In this document: one piece after another, positions 24,864 through 37,000 of the stretch
How positions within the stretch are numbered: position 1 is the stretch's first letter
Layout: each line of letters starts with the position of its first letter
NCBI GenBank assembly: GCA_019925105.1
Contig: JAHGAU010000021.1
Location: forward strand, 434,001 to 498,000
Origin: Niebla homalea
Taxonomy: Eukaryota > Ascomycota > Lecanoromycetes > Lecanorales > Ramalinaceae
Direction of reading: 5' to 3'
DNA length: 64,000 nucleotides
Notes under the pieces: generated by a model
Database searches by the model: none
What the model saw: only the letters and a program-made list of their open reading frames with translations
What the model was told of the DNA's origin: nothing
Program-made: the position numbers and the translations under genes

Positions 24864-25821
24864 AATATAAATTACTTAAATTATTACTTATTCTAGATAG
24901 ATATTGGATGGATATTTTAGTCGACTTTACAGTTGAATTATTAAAATGTAAACGTTACGGTAAGGTTTATGAGCATATTATAATAATAATTAATTAATTA
25001 CTTAAAAAGAAGAAATTCGTATTTTTTAATGGGTTGGATATATTTACCGTTATTTAAGTATTTATTAATTAAGTATAAAAAGAAAAAGGATATTTTAAGT
25101 TAATTATTTTAGATAAAGGGATATAATTTATATTATACTTTTAATAGAGGCTTTATTAAAGAGTTAAAATAAAATTAAAGCTATTTATTAATTTTTATCC
25201 CGAGATGGACGGTTAAACTAAAAATATAAACGATATACTTAAATAGTATTTATAGTTTTACGTTAATTATAATTAAGATAATTAAGTGGATTTTCTTTTA
25301 ATTATTAAGTTTAAAGTAAACTCTATTACGAGCTTAATTATTTAACTTTTACCCTTACTTACGATTAAGGGTTATATACCGGATTCTAGACTAAAAGCTT
25401 TTAAACTTATAATATTTAAGATATTAAAATAAAAGAAAAAAATAGAAATATACGATACGTTAATTTATAAAATTAATAAATTAAAAAAGTTTATAAAGAG
25501 AGAAATAAAATGAACTTAAGCTATATAAATAATATAAGCTAATAAATACCGTTAACCTTTATTATAATTCCGAGTTAATAATATGGTAATATTTAATATA
25601 AAAAATATTAAAATAAACCGCCCTTTTAAATCCTTAAATTATAAGAATTTTAGACCGTTTATAATTATTCGTATTATTAATAATTCCGCGTACGAATTAA
25701 AGTTACCCAATTTAATAAAAGAAATATACCCTGTTTTTTATTTAGTACTATTATATTACGGTATATAAAACCCGCTTCCGGGATAAATTATATAGCCGTT
25801 TCCGCCGGTTAACGTCGATAA
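24864..25821 (+). pseudogene. E1 pol: integrase core and C-terminus
   Basis: This third E1 piece reads WMDILVDFTVELLKCKRYGK from about 24905 (first catalytic Asp region), then FYPEMDG*TKNINDILK at 25193-25240, the conserved FHPQTDGQTER-type motif. FIKREIK and the C-terminal domain follow. Integrase inserts the DNA copy into the nuclear genome. It ends at E3's TSD GATAA (25817-25821); the coding sense continues at 33093. Confidence 0.88.
25583..25768 (+). pseudogene. Open fragment of E1 integrase C-terminus
   Basis: This 61-codon open stretch reads NIKINRPFKSLNYKNFRPF then YELKLPNLIKEIYPVFYLVL. It matches the Gypsy integrase C-terminal pattern (LNTKNIKTNRP..KLDYK..GPF..AYRLELP..IHPVFHVSLL). 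It is part of pol and not an independent gene. Confidence 0.85.
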
Positions 25822-26035
25822 TGTTAGAGTGCAAGCCCCTCTGGGGTGGTTGGAAGGCAAAGGGTGTATTACGTATAACTAAAGATATTAAAGTACAGAA
25901 GTATAGGAGTAAAGGGGCCGAAGGCCCTGATATACCCAGTCGGTAATACTCCTTGTGCCGGGCTAACCCCGGGCTTAGCCGGGGTAGGCCCGGTAGGGCC
26001 TATACCTTAGCTATTAATACCCTTAAACCCTGATA
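25822..26035 (-). repeat. E3 3' LTR (left copy)
   Basis: It starts TGTTAGAGTGCAAGCCCC and ends CCCTGATA (from CCCTGACA). It is one base shorter than its partner, inside the GC-rich hairpin. The outer left half keeps TG/CA (AAGGGTGTATTACG). GC-rich inverted repeats include CCCC-TCT-GGGG, GGGGCC-GAA-GGCCCT and CCCCGGGC...GCCGGGG. Confidence 0.93.
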
Positions 26036-26113
26036 TTACCCCCTAAGAAAGGCTCGCCTTCGAGCCTATAAGCACACTGAAAAAGAAAAAATTCTAAACT
26101 TAAAATCACCCCT

Positions 26114-26329
26114 CTTATCCGTTACTAATTAACCGGGTAATTAAAATAAGGTTAAGTTATTATTTAGTTTACCCGTTATTGGCTGGCCGGGTAAATAATA
26201 TAAGAACCATAGATTACTTAACTTACCCGTTATTAATTAACCGGGTAAGTAACGTGAAAGTCGTAGATCACTTAACTTACCCGTTATTAATTAACCGGAT
26301 AAATAATATAAGAATAATAAAGGTAATAT
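26114..26329. repeat. Four tandem 54-bp units with hairpins in E3 3' region
   Basis: ACCCG or its variant recurs at 26117, 26171, 26225 and 26279, exactly 54 bases apart. Each unit carries TTACCCGTTATT facing AACCGGGTAA, an almost perfect inverted repeat of about 26 bases. They lie in the untranslated 3' region of E3, just inside its 3' LTR. The role is unknown; a structured RNA element is one possibility. Confidence 0.8.
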
Positions 26330-26679
26330 CGTAACGGTAGCCCCAGTAATAAGCCTTAAAACGTGATTTCATCCGGGGGTTCCGGGGCAGGTATCGTTTT
26401 TTATAATTTATCCCTTTTTTAAAATATTTTTTTAACTTCCTTACCTTATATATTAAATTTATATTAATAAAGGGACGTATAGTTTATATAGGTAAATAAT
26501 ATTAATAATAGTTACTTTAATAGCTTTAAGGAGCTATAAGGTTATTTTAAGGGGCCCTTAAGCTTAATAAAGATATAATATATAACTTATAATATTGAAT
26601 TTTATACCCAGAGAAATTATTATTTACCTTAAATATTCGGGGTAATCCTTAAAGGTTATTTAAAGTATTATTATATTAT

Positions 26680-26890
26680 TTAAATCACCAGGCTGTAATC
26701 CGGGCTTATCCGGGTATTTCTTATAAAAAGCTTTAATTAATCCTTAAATATAAAGGAATTCTTTAACGTCGGCGTAATATTAAATATTATCCGGGGGTAA
26801 ATTTATTTATTTAATTTTATATTATAGCCTTTACCTTCGGCCGGTACGCCGGGAATTAATGATTTTTTTAAGCTTTTATTCCTTAATACC
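26680..26890 (-). pseudogene. E3 chromodomain
   Basis: On the minus strand this reads INSRRTGRR*RL*YKIK*IN, then LPPDNI*YYADVKEFLYI, then GLIKAFYKKYPDKPGLQPG. Allowing Trp/Gln-to-stop changes, this is a chromodomain with its W-aromatic core and the YPDKPG ending typical of chromoviral Gypsy integrases. Such domains direct integration to heterochromatin by binding methylated histone H3. Confidence 0.8.
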
Positions 26891-29800
26891 TTTTTCGTTT
26901 ATAATAATAGGTTTAAAGGGTAAATTAATTTATCCCGGTAAAAATAATTTCTCTTTAATTTAAATATAAGTTAAGTCGCTTATATAGAAGATAAAATAAG
27001 CCTAAAAAATATTAAAAACGTTTAATTTATAAAAGGAATAATATTATTTAAAAATAATATAAAAACTTAAGTATTTATAATTTAACTTTTTATTAAATTA
27101 ATCGGTTATTAAATATTTAATATTTATATAAATCTTATCGTTTATTTTAAACTTTATATCCTAACGTTAACGGTTAATTTACTTAAATATATTATCGTAA
27201 ACTTTATTTAAATTAAAACGTATTATGTTAAAGATTTTTTATATAATTTTAATAATATTAGTAACTTTTTTAACTTAAAATTATTTACGGGCGGTAATAT
27301 ATTTAATATTATCGGGCCCGAATAATATCCTTAAGTAAAAACCTTTATTAAGGTAAAAAGATATTATTTTAATCGATTAATTTAGATTATTATTATCCGT
27401 AAATTCCATTATAAATAGTTACCGTATTTAATCGTTTTATAAGTAATTTACGTAAGTCCGAGTTTTTATTTTATTTCTTAATTTATTCTTTTAATTTAAC
27501 CGTTACTTTTAACGTAATAAAGAATTAAGGTTTAAGGGTCAATTTTAAGTTAATATAATAAAGAACGTTATATTTTATTAATAAATTATAAACTATAATT
27601 TAAAATAATACTATCCGGAAGGCCATAATACTTAAATATTTCCCTAATAAAAACTAAGCTATCTCCTTAATAGAAGTCTTTTTCTTTTTAACGTAATAAA
27701 GAATATAATATTAACCTTTAAATAATATATAAATTACGGTAAGGATAGTATTTATACCTTTATATTTAAGTAATCCGGTAATAAAGTTAACTAAAAAATT
27801 AACCTATTTTTATTCCGGGATTTTTAATTAATAAAGTAATTTTATAGGCTTTTATCGTAAAGCTTTAAACTAAAAATAAATATTATAATTTAAAATATAA
27901 TAATTAATATTATCTTATAAAGTAAATTAAAAGAAATATTAAAAAATAAATTTAATCGTACGATCCCGGCCGGGGTAATTATTAATTAATTTATTATAAG
28001 TATACTTTAAGACTTCCGTAATAAATAATATTAATATTTATAATTTACCTTTATTAATAAGGATATCGGACTGAATTTTAATACGGATTAAGGGTACGCC
28101 TTTAAAATTAAATAGTTCGTCCTCCGTAATTATTTTCTTAAACTCCGTTAAGCTATTATTAATATAATTAATTTTATAAACCTACTTATAAAATCCGAGT
28201 TCTTTAAGGATTAAATAAGTTAATACCGGTGCCTTTTCCCCTTATTTAAGGTTAAGACCTTGAGGTGCTCGGGGGTAAAACGGTTTAAAACTAGTCTTTA
28301 ACCTTATTATCGTCGTCGCCTTAAGGTTAATAACCGGGTATCCGAGTAAAGGCGTTAATTTTATTATTTTATTTACCCGGGTAATAAATAATTTTAAAAT
28401 TAAACTTAAAGAAGATATTAAGGTATTTTATTTAACGTTTTATAAGCTTTTAACTTTTAATAAAGTATTTTAAGGTTTAATTATTATTAAAAATATAAAA
28501 GGGCTTCTTTATTATTTTTAATTTTAACTATTAATTCTTTAAGTATTTAATAATAATAAAGAGCTTTTTATTATAAATATTATAGTTATACTTAATTAAT
28601 AATATATTCTTAAAATAATAAATTATTAAATATAATTTTCCGGCTTTATTATATTAAAAAAGAATATCGCCGGAAATATAATTTAAAGAATTAATCTTAA
28701 AGATCGTTTCTTTATCGGAATTATAATAAGTTAATATAAGGGCCGTAATAAAAGCCTCTTTAAGTATTACGTAAGCCTTTTAATACTCCGGGGATTATAT
28801 AAATAAGGTTTCCTTTTTAATAAACTTTAAAAAGTGTTTTATTATTTTAAAGAATTAAAGAATAAATCTTCGGTAAAAGTTATAAAAGTTGATAAATCCT
28901 TAAAGGGCTTTTAAGTTAATAAAGACCGGTTAATCCTTAATTTTATTTATTTTATCGGGGTCCACTTTTAACCCGTTAATAATAAGGATAAGACCTAAAA
29001 ATTTAATTTATTAAATTCTAAATTTATACTTCCGGATATTTACTTATAAATTGGCGTTATATAAGCGTTTTAATATTAAGCGTATATATTAAGTATATTC
29101 TTTTTTAATAACGTTATAAATAATAATATTATTTAAGTAAGCCTAAATAAAAATATTTAAATAATTAAATAAAATTTTATTTATATATTATTAATATAAA
29201 ACGGGGCTATTAATTAAGCCGAAAAATATAACTTTATACTTAAAAGCTTTTAATAAAGGAATAAATATTATAAAGTCCTTATTCTCCGGATATATACGGA
29301 GCTTATTAAAGGTTACGATAATATCTAAGCGGGTAATTTATTTATAACCAATAACTCAGGATAATATCTCTTTTATTAAAGAAATAAAATATCGATTCCT
29401 CTTAATAATAACGTTAATATTACGGTAATTTACGTATAATTATAAATCGCCATTAAACTTAAAAGTAAAAAGGATAAAGGATTTATAGGGGCTTTATTAA
29501 GCTTAATAAATCTTTTTTTTAAATTCTTAATAATATATTCCTTTAATTTTTAAAGCTTATAGTTTAAAAGCGGATAAATATAACTCCGGGGGGGAATCCC
29601 TTCCGAGGTTAAGTTAATCTTATAATTATAGTCCCGGTATAGGGGTAATTTATTTACCGTTACGTAATTAAAGATATCCTAGAAATCGTAATATTCCGTT
29701 AAAAGTTTAACCGTAATTTTATTTATAAAAGCCGCTTTTTCTATAAAGTTATTTTTATAAATTATTATAACAGAGATATTAATTAAGGTATTATTAAAGA

Positions 29801-29900
29801 AATCTAAATAATTAATTAAATCCGTTATTAAAATATAAAAAGTTTAAGTTTTTTTCTTTTTTTAGGTTTTTATAATAATATAAAAGGCCGTTATATTAAT
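26891..29900 (-). pseudogene. E3 pol: RT, RNase H and integrase, decayed
   Basis: Right to left: RT reads NLKKRFIKLNKAP near 29530, with the catalytic AYLNNIIIYN near 29110-29145 (YLDD) and NFYNFYRRFI-type sequence after it. RNase H reads KIIYYPGK*NNKINALTRIP near 28310-28370. The integrase core reads YYGLPDSII near 27620. All are standard Ty3/Gypsy motifs. TAA/TAG stops replace Gln and Trp throughout. The product would copy E3 RNA and integrate it. Confidence 0.82.
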
Positions 29901-32800
29901 AGCTTTAATTAAAAAAAGCCTTTCTTTATTAATAAGTTCTAAGAGGGGAAAATCATTTAATAATTTCCTTTTTTTTTCTTAGGATTAATAATTTTAATTT
30001 TTTACTTTTTAAGAATATATTTAAGGCTTAATAAATTAAAGTTATAATCCGAAGGAACTCCGGAATAAGCTTTATATTTTAATAATTAATTTTATTATAA
30101 TTATATTAATTTAATATAAAGAAGATCTTATTAATTATAAGGTAAATAAATATATAATACCGTTTTATTTAAGGTTTTTTAAGGATTATATTATATATCT
30201 TAAGTTGGATAATAAATATAAAGGACTAGCTTTTTAAGTAACCTTCTATAGTTATTTAAGGATAAATTATATAAGTAATAAACAGTAAGTATATACTTTT
30301 ATAATCTTAAATAAACTTAAGTCGGAAAAGGGTTAAAGGAGAAATTTAAAGTATTACGTAAACTTATAGGATAATTCATTTATTAATAAAATAATAACCA
30401 ATAACGTTTAAATTAATTAAGAAGGATAAAGGAAAGTATTAATTTCCGTAATTCATAAACCTATTAATAATCCAAGGTTTATTATCTTAAACGTTAAAGG
30501 GGTCTTTAATATTATTAATATACTTAATCGTTAAAATTTAAAAGCAATATACGTTTTCTTCCTTTATAATGACTTTTATAAAGCTTAATCTTTTATTAAT
30601 AATTTATTTAAATTATTAAATAAGGTATTTTTAAAAATATAAAAGATTTAACCGCCTTAATTACGGGTAGGTTTTTTATTTAAGTTAAAGGTAATATAAT
30701 AAACTTAAACGGAACGCTCTTAAATATTACTTTAATTATATTGGCGGTTAAAGCAATCGGCTTAAAAATAATTCCCTTAATAAGTAAAGTATTTAACGTC
30801 CGGAGGGGGAGTTAACTTTATAACGGCGGGAATAATTTATCGGAACCCGGACCCTCTGAAACCTCCGGTTTTATTAAGGGGTTTAAAGGAAGTAATATAA
30901 GTTCTTATAATTTCCTTAATTTCCTTAATAAGGGTCTTATTCGGATCAAGGGTTTTTCATTAATAGTAATATTCCGAACGTTAAAAATGGTCTATCTTTT
31001 TGAAGTATATCTAGGTTTCGTTTAGGTTATTTAAATTATAACTTCTTTCAAAAAGGTTCTTATAAAGCCGGTTAAAGAATCGGGTAATTAATTTATAAAT
31101 TATAATTTTTAGGTTTTTTTTTTAAAATTTACGTACTTAAAGACCTTAATTAAGCGGGTAAAATTAAAATAAAATATTATAAATTTATCTTTAATTAATA
31201 TTCTTAAAGCTTAAAAATTATTAATTTAATCTTTTTTTTTAATTAACGTTTTTAAAAATTTAGTTTAAGAAGATTTAAAATTCCTTAAGGGTTTAAAAGC
31301 TTAATTAAATATTATTATTATATTTTATTTTTAATTATTTAAAACTTTAAAACTTAATAATATTAAAATATAATTAATTTAAGCTTATATAATTAAATAT
31401 TAATCTTTATTTATCTAAAGCTTAATAATAATATAACGTTTAAAGAAACGGTATTAATTATAATCCTCTTTTATAAAAAGTTTAAAATCCTTAATTTTAA
31501 TTAACTTAAGCTTCTTATAAAAAGTAAGGGATATTATAGATCGGTAAAATAAAAGGGTTAAATTATTCCGTTAAAGATTTTTAAGCTTAATAATAAGGTT
31601 TACGTTTTAACCTTTTAATTTATAGTTACGGATTTTTAACGCCTTAAAATAGTTTAAGTTTTCCGGGGAGGGGAATTACCATAATTTTACTATTATAAAC
31701 GGGTAATTTAATTTATTTTTAATTATAGGTCTTTCCGGGTATCGTTTAGTTTTATTTAAAGGACTTATATTTTATCGTTTACGTCCTTATAGTATTAAGT
31801 ATTAATATTATATTCTTAACGTAAAAGGTTTAATTACTTTAAGAATTCCTTAAATCTCTTAAATAATATAGATTAAAAGGTAAAATAAGCATAAATCTTT
31901 ATAAGGTATAAAGTATATTTAATTAATTCCTTTAAGGTGGTATCCTTTAATTTATAGCGACGTTAACGGGCAATATAGTCCTTATATCCCCGTAATTATT
32001 ATTTAAAACCGGGTTCCCGGTAACTAAGTAATCTATCGGGTCTCTGTTTTTCTTATTTAGCCGGAAAGAAACCTTATTCTTAATAGATTATATTAATTAA
32101 TCGGGGTCCCCTTAAGAACCGCTTTATAAGTTATATTTAAAACCTATAAAGGCCTTTAGTTAAAAGGGTTATTAAAGTTTATTATTTATAGTTATAATAA
32201 ATAAAATATAAATAAAAAATAAGTTAAAATAAGAGAAGGATAAAAATAAGTGGAAAAAAAGGAAAGGAAAAAGGAAAAAAGCGGGTTTATTAACCTTTCC
32301 GTTTAGCGGTTTCCGTATTATAAGGGTAATATCATAAGGTAGAATAATAAATCTTTATATTATAATAGCGTTAATATTACTCCCCTATATTATAAAGTAC
32401 TCCTTAAAAGGTTTTCTTAACGGATATTAAGTACCCTATATTAAAGTAAAAATATAAAACTAAATATCTTAATTAAAGGTTTTAAAGAAAAAAAAAGGTA
32501 AATAATAAGTAAAGATTCTATAGGCTTTTATAGGCTTATTCTTAATTGGATTTATAGTATTTTAAGGTTTACTTTATTTATAACCTTTAAATCGCCTTAT
32601 TAAGGCTTAATCCTTAAATTGATTCTTTATATAACTTAATAAAATCAATATTTACCTATTTAAAACTATCGTAACCTTTTATCTTAATTATTGACGTTTT
32701 CCTATAGCCCGTCCGGATATTAATCGCCGTACGTTTAATTATTATTACCGCCCGTTTAGTACCGTTTTTAACTATTAATTTACTATTTATTATTAATAAG
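29901..32800 (-). pseudogene. E3 gag and protease region, decayed
   Basis: By position this holds gag and protease. A GC-richer patch at 30795-30960 reads on the minus strand as SEGPGSDKLFPPL preceded by a Pro/Leu-rich run, resembling a linker. I could not read a secure zinc knuckle or protease motif, so internal borders are not given. Frames are full of stops. Confidence 0.5.
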
Positions 32801-32872
32801 TATTATTAATAAAAGCCTTTATTTTACCTCGCTGCTCCCTACGAAGGTATAGATAGGTTAACTTTAATATAA

Positions 32873-33087
32873 TGTTAAAGTATAAGCCCCTTTAGGGTGG
32901 TTAAAAGGCAAAGGATATATTACGTATAATTAAAAACATTAAAGTACAGAAGTATAAAAGTAAAGGGGCCGAAGGCCCTGATATACCCAGTCGGTGACAC
33001 TCCTTGTGCCGGGCTAACCCCGGGCTTGGCCCGGGGTAGGCCCGGTAGGGCCTGCACCTCAGCTACCAACACCCCTGAACCCTGACA
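32873..33087 (-). repeat. E3 5' LTR (right copy)
   Basis: This 215-bp partner of 25822-26035 is matched at fixed offset (GGGGCC at offset 92 in both). The outer right end is unmutated (CTGCACCTCAGCTACC, CCCTGACA) while the inner left end is RIP-converted (GTTAAAGTATAAGCCCC). It holds the perfect hairpin CCCCGGGC-TTG-GCCCGGGG. As the 5' LTR it would have driven transcription leftward. Confidence 0.93.
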
Positions 33088-33092
33088 GATAA

Positions 33093-33588
33093 GGAAGGCG
33101 TAAATTATAATATACTCGAGGTAATCGACTTTAAACTCAATAGGAAGAGCAATAACCCTCTTATAAGAATAAAAGGTTATCTTATATATAGGGTAAAGTA
33201 CGTAAATTATTATAAATAAAACGTACGTCTATTATAATAAGCATATATCGACGTTACTAAATACCTATACTTAATCGTAAACTATTATTATTAATATCCC
33301 GAAAAACCGGGCTTATATTTAACTTTTAAAATATTAAAAGACTAAAATTCTATACTTATAATCCTACTCGTTAATTAATAATATTAGAAACTGAAGCTTT
33401 AATTAACTTACTAAATTATATTAATTAAAAAGGTATATTAAGCGCTGGAGTTAAGTAAGCTATTTTATAAGGATATAGAGGAAAGCTTATAAATTAAGGC
33501 TTATATATATTTTAAATAATTACGTAAGATTTTTATTAAACCTTACTAGGTAACTTATAAAAGCTCGCTGCCGGAAAAAAAGGGGTAG
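33093..33588 (+). pseudogene. E1 chromodomain and pol C-terminus
   Basis: Just after the E3 TSD the frame reads YNILEVIDFKLNRKSNNPLI, then RIKGYLIYRVKYVNYYK, and YYY*YPEKPGLYL further on. This fits the chromodomain layout VE.ILD.R...YLVKW.GY..(W)..., ending in YPEKPG. The reading stops near 33588, directly before the 3' LTR. It is the last part of the E1 polyprotein, separated from the integrase by E3. Confidence 0.8.
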
Positions 33589-33773
33589 TATTACGGTATA
33601 AGGGCTAAGGTATAAGGGATACGATGCTAATAGCCAAGAGCTAAATCAGTACGCTAGGCCTAATAGGGTTTAGCGTATGCTCTCTATACACTTATATGTA
33701 TACTGTACCATAGATTTCTCTATATAGTTGAAATTCAGTCATATTCACCCTTACTTTTACTGAGTCCCTGACA
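33589..33773 (+). repeat. E1 3' LTR
   Basis: This 185-bp copy starts TATTACGGTATAAGGG (RIP form of TGTCACGGTGTGAGGG) and ends GAGTCCCTGACA. The inner left half is mutated; the outer right half keeps CA/TG. The TSD CGTAT follows at 33774-33778. Confidence 0.92.
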
Positions 33774-33778
33774 CGTAT

Positions 33779-35560
33779 TTATAATATTATAATTATTAAT
33801 AAAAATAAATATTAAAATAAATATATCCTTTTTAAGCTTTATTATTTTATCCGTTATTATTTATAACGGTATCGTATTAATAATTTTAACTTTATTTATA
33901 ATCGATTAAATATTAAATATATAATTTTTAATAATCTTTAATCCTTTTAAAAAGCTTGAATTTAAGTTTATTTTATTTGCCGTATTTTTTATTTATTTAA
34001 AATACTTTAAAATTATATTAAACTTAATATTTAAAATTATAAATTTAATATTAACTTATAATTATAAAAAAATAAATACGCTTATATTTTTATCGGAGGT
34101 TATATACGTAATATATTCTTTTTATTATCCTTATAACTTTTTATCGTTTTTTAAATTTATAATTATACTTATTAATTTATTAAAGTTAATTTAAACGTTA
34201 ATACTCAAAAACGTTAAAACATTATTATTTAATAATATAATCTTATTATTTATTAAATTCGTTATTTTATCCGGCTTCTTCTTTGACTTTATTAAAGTTA
34301 ATTAAATTTATTATTTTTATTAATTAATTTATTTAATAACGTCCTTTACGTATATATTTAATTATTTATCTTTTAAATTTATAACGTTAATCGTTATTAT
34401 TTTATTCTGTTTTTTTAATACTTTTATAAGTTAAAAAAAATAATTACCGGTCTTCTTTACGTCGTTTAATAACGTAATATTAAGTATACTATATCCTTAG
34501 AAAATATATATATTTTTTAAAATAATAAAGTATTATTATTAATCAATTTACATTATAACCACGTTATTAAGGTTTACTTAAGTCTTTTTAATATTATTTT
34601 ATTGATTAAATAACTATAGTTACCTTAATATAATAAAAGATTATTTATTCTTATTAAGTATATTTTATACTTATATTAAGGTATAATTAATAATTTTAAC
34701 AATTAAGATATTATTAAGATTTATATTATTATTTAATTATATAAAGGGATCGGCGACGTTAAACGTTAAATATAAGTATTCATTATTCGTTTTTATCTTT
34801 TTAATAACGGGGTCGATTAAGTTATTTAATATAAATAAATTTATATTATTATTTTTAATAATATTAATACGCTTTAATCCTTTCTTAAATATAATTATTT
34901 ATTTTAATTTATGAATTCCGTAATTTAATAAATAGAAGAAGGTATTAATAATTACTCTGAATCTTTTACTTATTAAATAAAGTAAAAATATAAAGGATTA
35001 AAAGATATTAAGGGAATAAATATAAAAATACTTATAAATAAAGTAATAATAAGAAATTACTATATATAGTTAATAACATAACCCCTTATTATTATTAAAA
35101 AATAATAAAAAAATTATTTTTATTTATTACCTTATATACCGTTATTAAGACGTAATAATAGAACCTAAAAAATTAAGTAATAAATATACGTAAATAATAA
35201 TAATTTTATTCTTATATTAATTTAATTTTAACGTAATACTTTACGTTTTCTAAGGATAATAATATTATTATTATTATTTTCAGAAAATAACAATAAATTA
35301 AATATATATCTTAAGATCCGTATTATACGTAATAAATTTATAGACGTAGGTAAAATAGATACTTACGGAACTAATAAATTTACGGGAAGTTTAATCACAG
35401 TTATTTACTTACGCGGATAATTAAATCCTTATTTTATAAAAATAATTATTAACGATAATGTATTGGTAATATCCTTTTTAAAACGCCCGGAATAATATAT
35501 CGGGATAACCGACAATATTTATTTTAATTATAATAAATAAATAATTAATAAAATAAGTAT
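33779..35560 (-). other. E4 region between chromodomain and 3' LTR, unidentified
   Basis: About 1.8 kb of E4 lies downstream of its pol (in minus-strand sense), much longer than the matching region of E1 or E3. Some minus-strand stretches are open for about 45 codons (around 34750-34900, with LTFNVADPF), but the plus strand is equally open there, so coding is unproven. It could be a third ORF, a long 3' UTR or an unrecognised old insertion. Confidence 0.4.
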
Positions 35561-37000
35561 TACTTTCTTAGACTCCTTATATAATTTATATTCTTAAACG
35601 AGTTTTTATATGTTATTTAAGTTTTTAATATTACGTTATAAATTATTTTTTAAGTTTTAATTTTTTTAACGGATAAGGTATTCCGTTATAAATTTACGTT
35701 TACGTTTAAAGGTTTTTTTTTTTTATTTAATAGTTTATTTATTTTATATAAGCGTATTTACGGTATATTTCCTTTAATAAAAATAAAAGGAAATTTATTT
35801 AATATAAATTAATAATATAAATCGGAATTAAGTTTAAGAATAAACTTAAGTTAAGCAATAATAAATACCGGATATAAATTTTAATATATTAAAATATTAA
35901 GACGATAAGTTAAATTATTAATACGTTTTATAACTTAAAACGGGCTTATGTATTATTAAGATAACTTTTTCTTAATTAACGTTATAAAAAGGATATTATA
36001 TCTTTTATATAAATATAATAATATATAATTATTGATATTTATATATTTTAATATATACTTCCCGTTATAATAATATTTCTACGCTATTTATATAAAAAAT
36101 ATAGTATTAAATACTTTAATATATATATTTAAGAAATTTAATTATGGATATAATATAATAAGGTTTAAAGGATATTTAATAGAAAATCCATATATTACTT
36201 CATTCGGTATAAAGGATAACGGTATTAAAGTAATATTATTTAAGAATAATTATATTTAAGGTAATATTATTAATTATAACTTCGGGTTATTTAAGGTATA
36301 AATATAATACTTAAAAATAATTTTATTAATCTTATTAATAATTTTACTTTAACCGTCTATTTAAGGGTAATAAATTAATAAATATAATAAATTAATACTT
36401 AATCGTTTAAAAATAACTATTTATAGATTAAAGATAAACTTATAATTTTTATCCCAAAAAATTATAAATAATAAACCTTAATTAATAATAATAAGGTAAT
36501 TTAATAAAATATATACTTAATTAGACGTTTTTTATGTTTTCTTACCCATTATAAAGATAATTTGTTAATTGAATTTATTTATATAGGATATAATAGTATT
36601 AAAACCTTTAAAAAATAATAAGAAAATAAGGATAAAGTCAAGTATAATAATATAAAAGGGTATTAAAGGGGTTTAAATCGGTTATAACGACCTATATAAA
36701 CGGTAATAACGTATTTAATAAACGAGATATTAAGAATAATATCGGAAATATTCTTAAAGAAAGTATTTTAAACGTTATACGTACTATAAACGTACGATAA
36801 TATAAAAATATTATTTATATCCGGGATATCCTTTATTCTATACGACGTTAAAAACGTCTTTTATAATAGAACGCGGGATATATAAATAATAATAATCTAT
36901 ATTATTAATATAATAAATAAGATTATTAAAAATATTTATATATTAATTATTATTAGCATTTAATTTAAACTTAAAATAAGGTCCGAAGTATAAGTTTAAT
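35561..37000 (-). pseudogene. E4 pol: integrase and chromodomain, decayed
   Basis: Minus-strand reading gives an integrase core near 36560-36660 (LDFI, then GFNTIISYINKFN, the DFI..LP..GYD.I..V.DKFSK pattern). PNEVIYGFSIKYPLNL follows near 36150-36240 and YYYNGKYILKYININNYILL near 35990-36090. A chromodomain-like block, FKRKRKFITEYLIR*KN then NNL*RNIKNLNN, lies near 35570-35765. This is the Ty3/Gypsy order. Stops replace Trp and Gln codons. Confidence 0.78.

Larger units (their letters stand above)
25822..33087 (-). mobile_element. Chromodomain Ty3/Gypsy element E3, uninterrupted
   Basis: LTRs of 214 and 215 bp (25822-26035, 32873-33087) and the TSD GATAA (25817-25821, 33088-33092) define a complete 7266-bp insertion between integrase and chromodomain of E1. 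It reads on the minus strand: gag and protease at the right, then RT, RNase H, integrase and chromodomain towards the left. It carries no further insertion, so it may be among the younger arrivals, though it is strongly RIP-mutated. LTR sequence, tandem repeats and protein motifs differ from E1 and E4, so it is a third Gypsy family. Confidence 0.93.
1081..33773 (+). mobile_element. Chromodomain Ty3/Gypsy element E1, split by insertions
   Basis: Two 185-bp LTRs (1081-1265, 33589-33773) and the TSD CGTAT on both outer sides (1076-1080, 33774-33778) define one insertion. Its own DNA is 1081-5601, 18599-19032, 24864-25821 and 33093-33773, about 6.6 kb in all. The domain order along these pieces is gag, protease, reverse transcriptase, RNase H, integrase and chromodomain, which is the Ty3/Gypsy order. 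It is interrupted by LINE-A, LINE-C and E3, each with its own TSD, and inserted into E4. All frames are broken by TAA/TAG stops of RIP type. Confidence 0.92.

Noticed and set aside
26114..26329. Regular 54-bp repeats considered as a CRISPR array
   Set aside because: Units are contiguous tandem copies without unique spacers, inside a eukaryotic retrotransposon.
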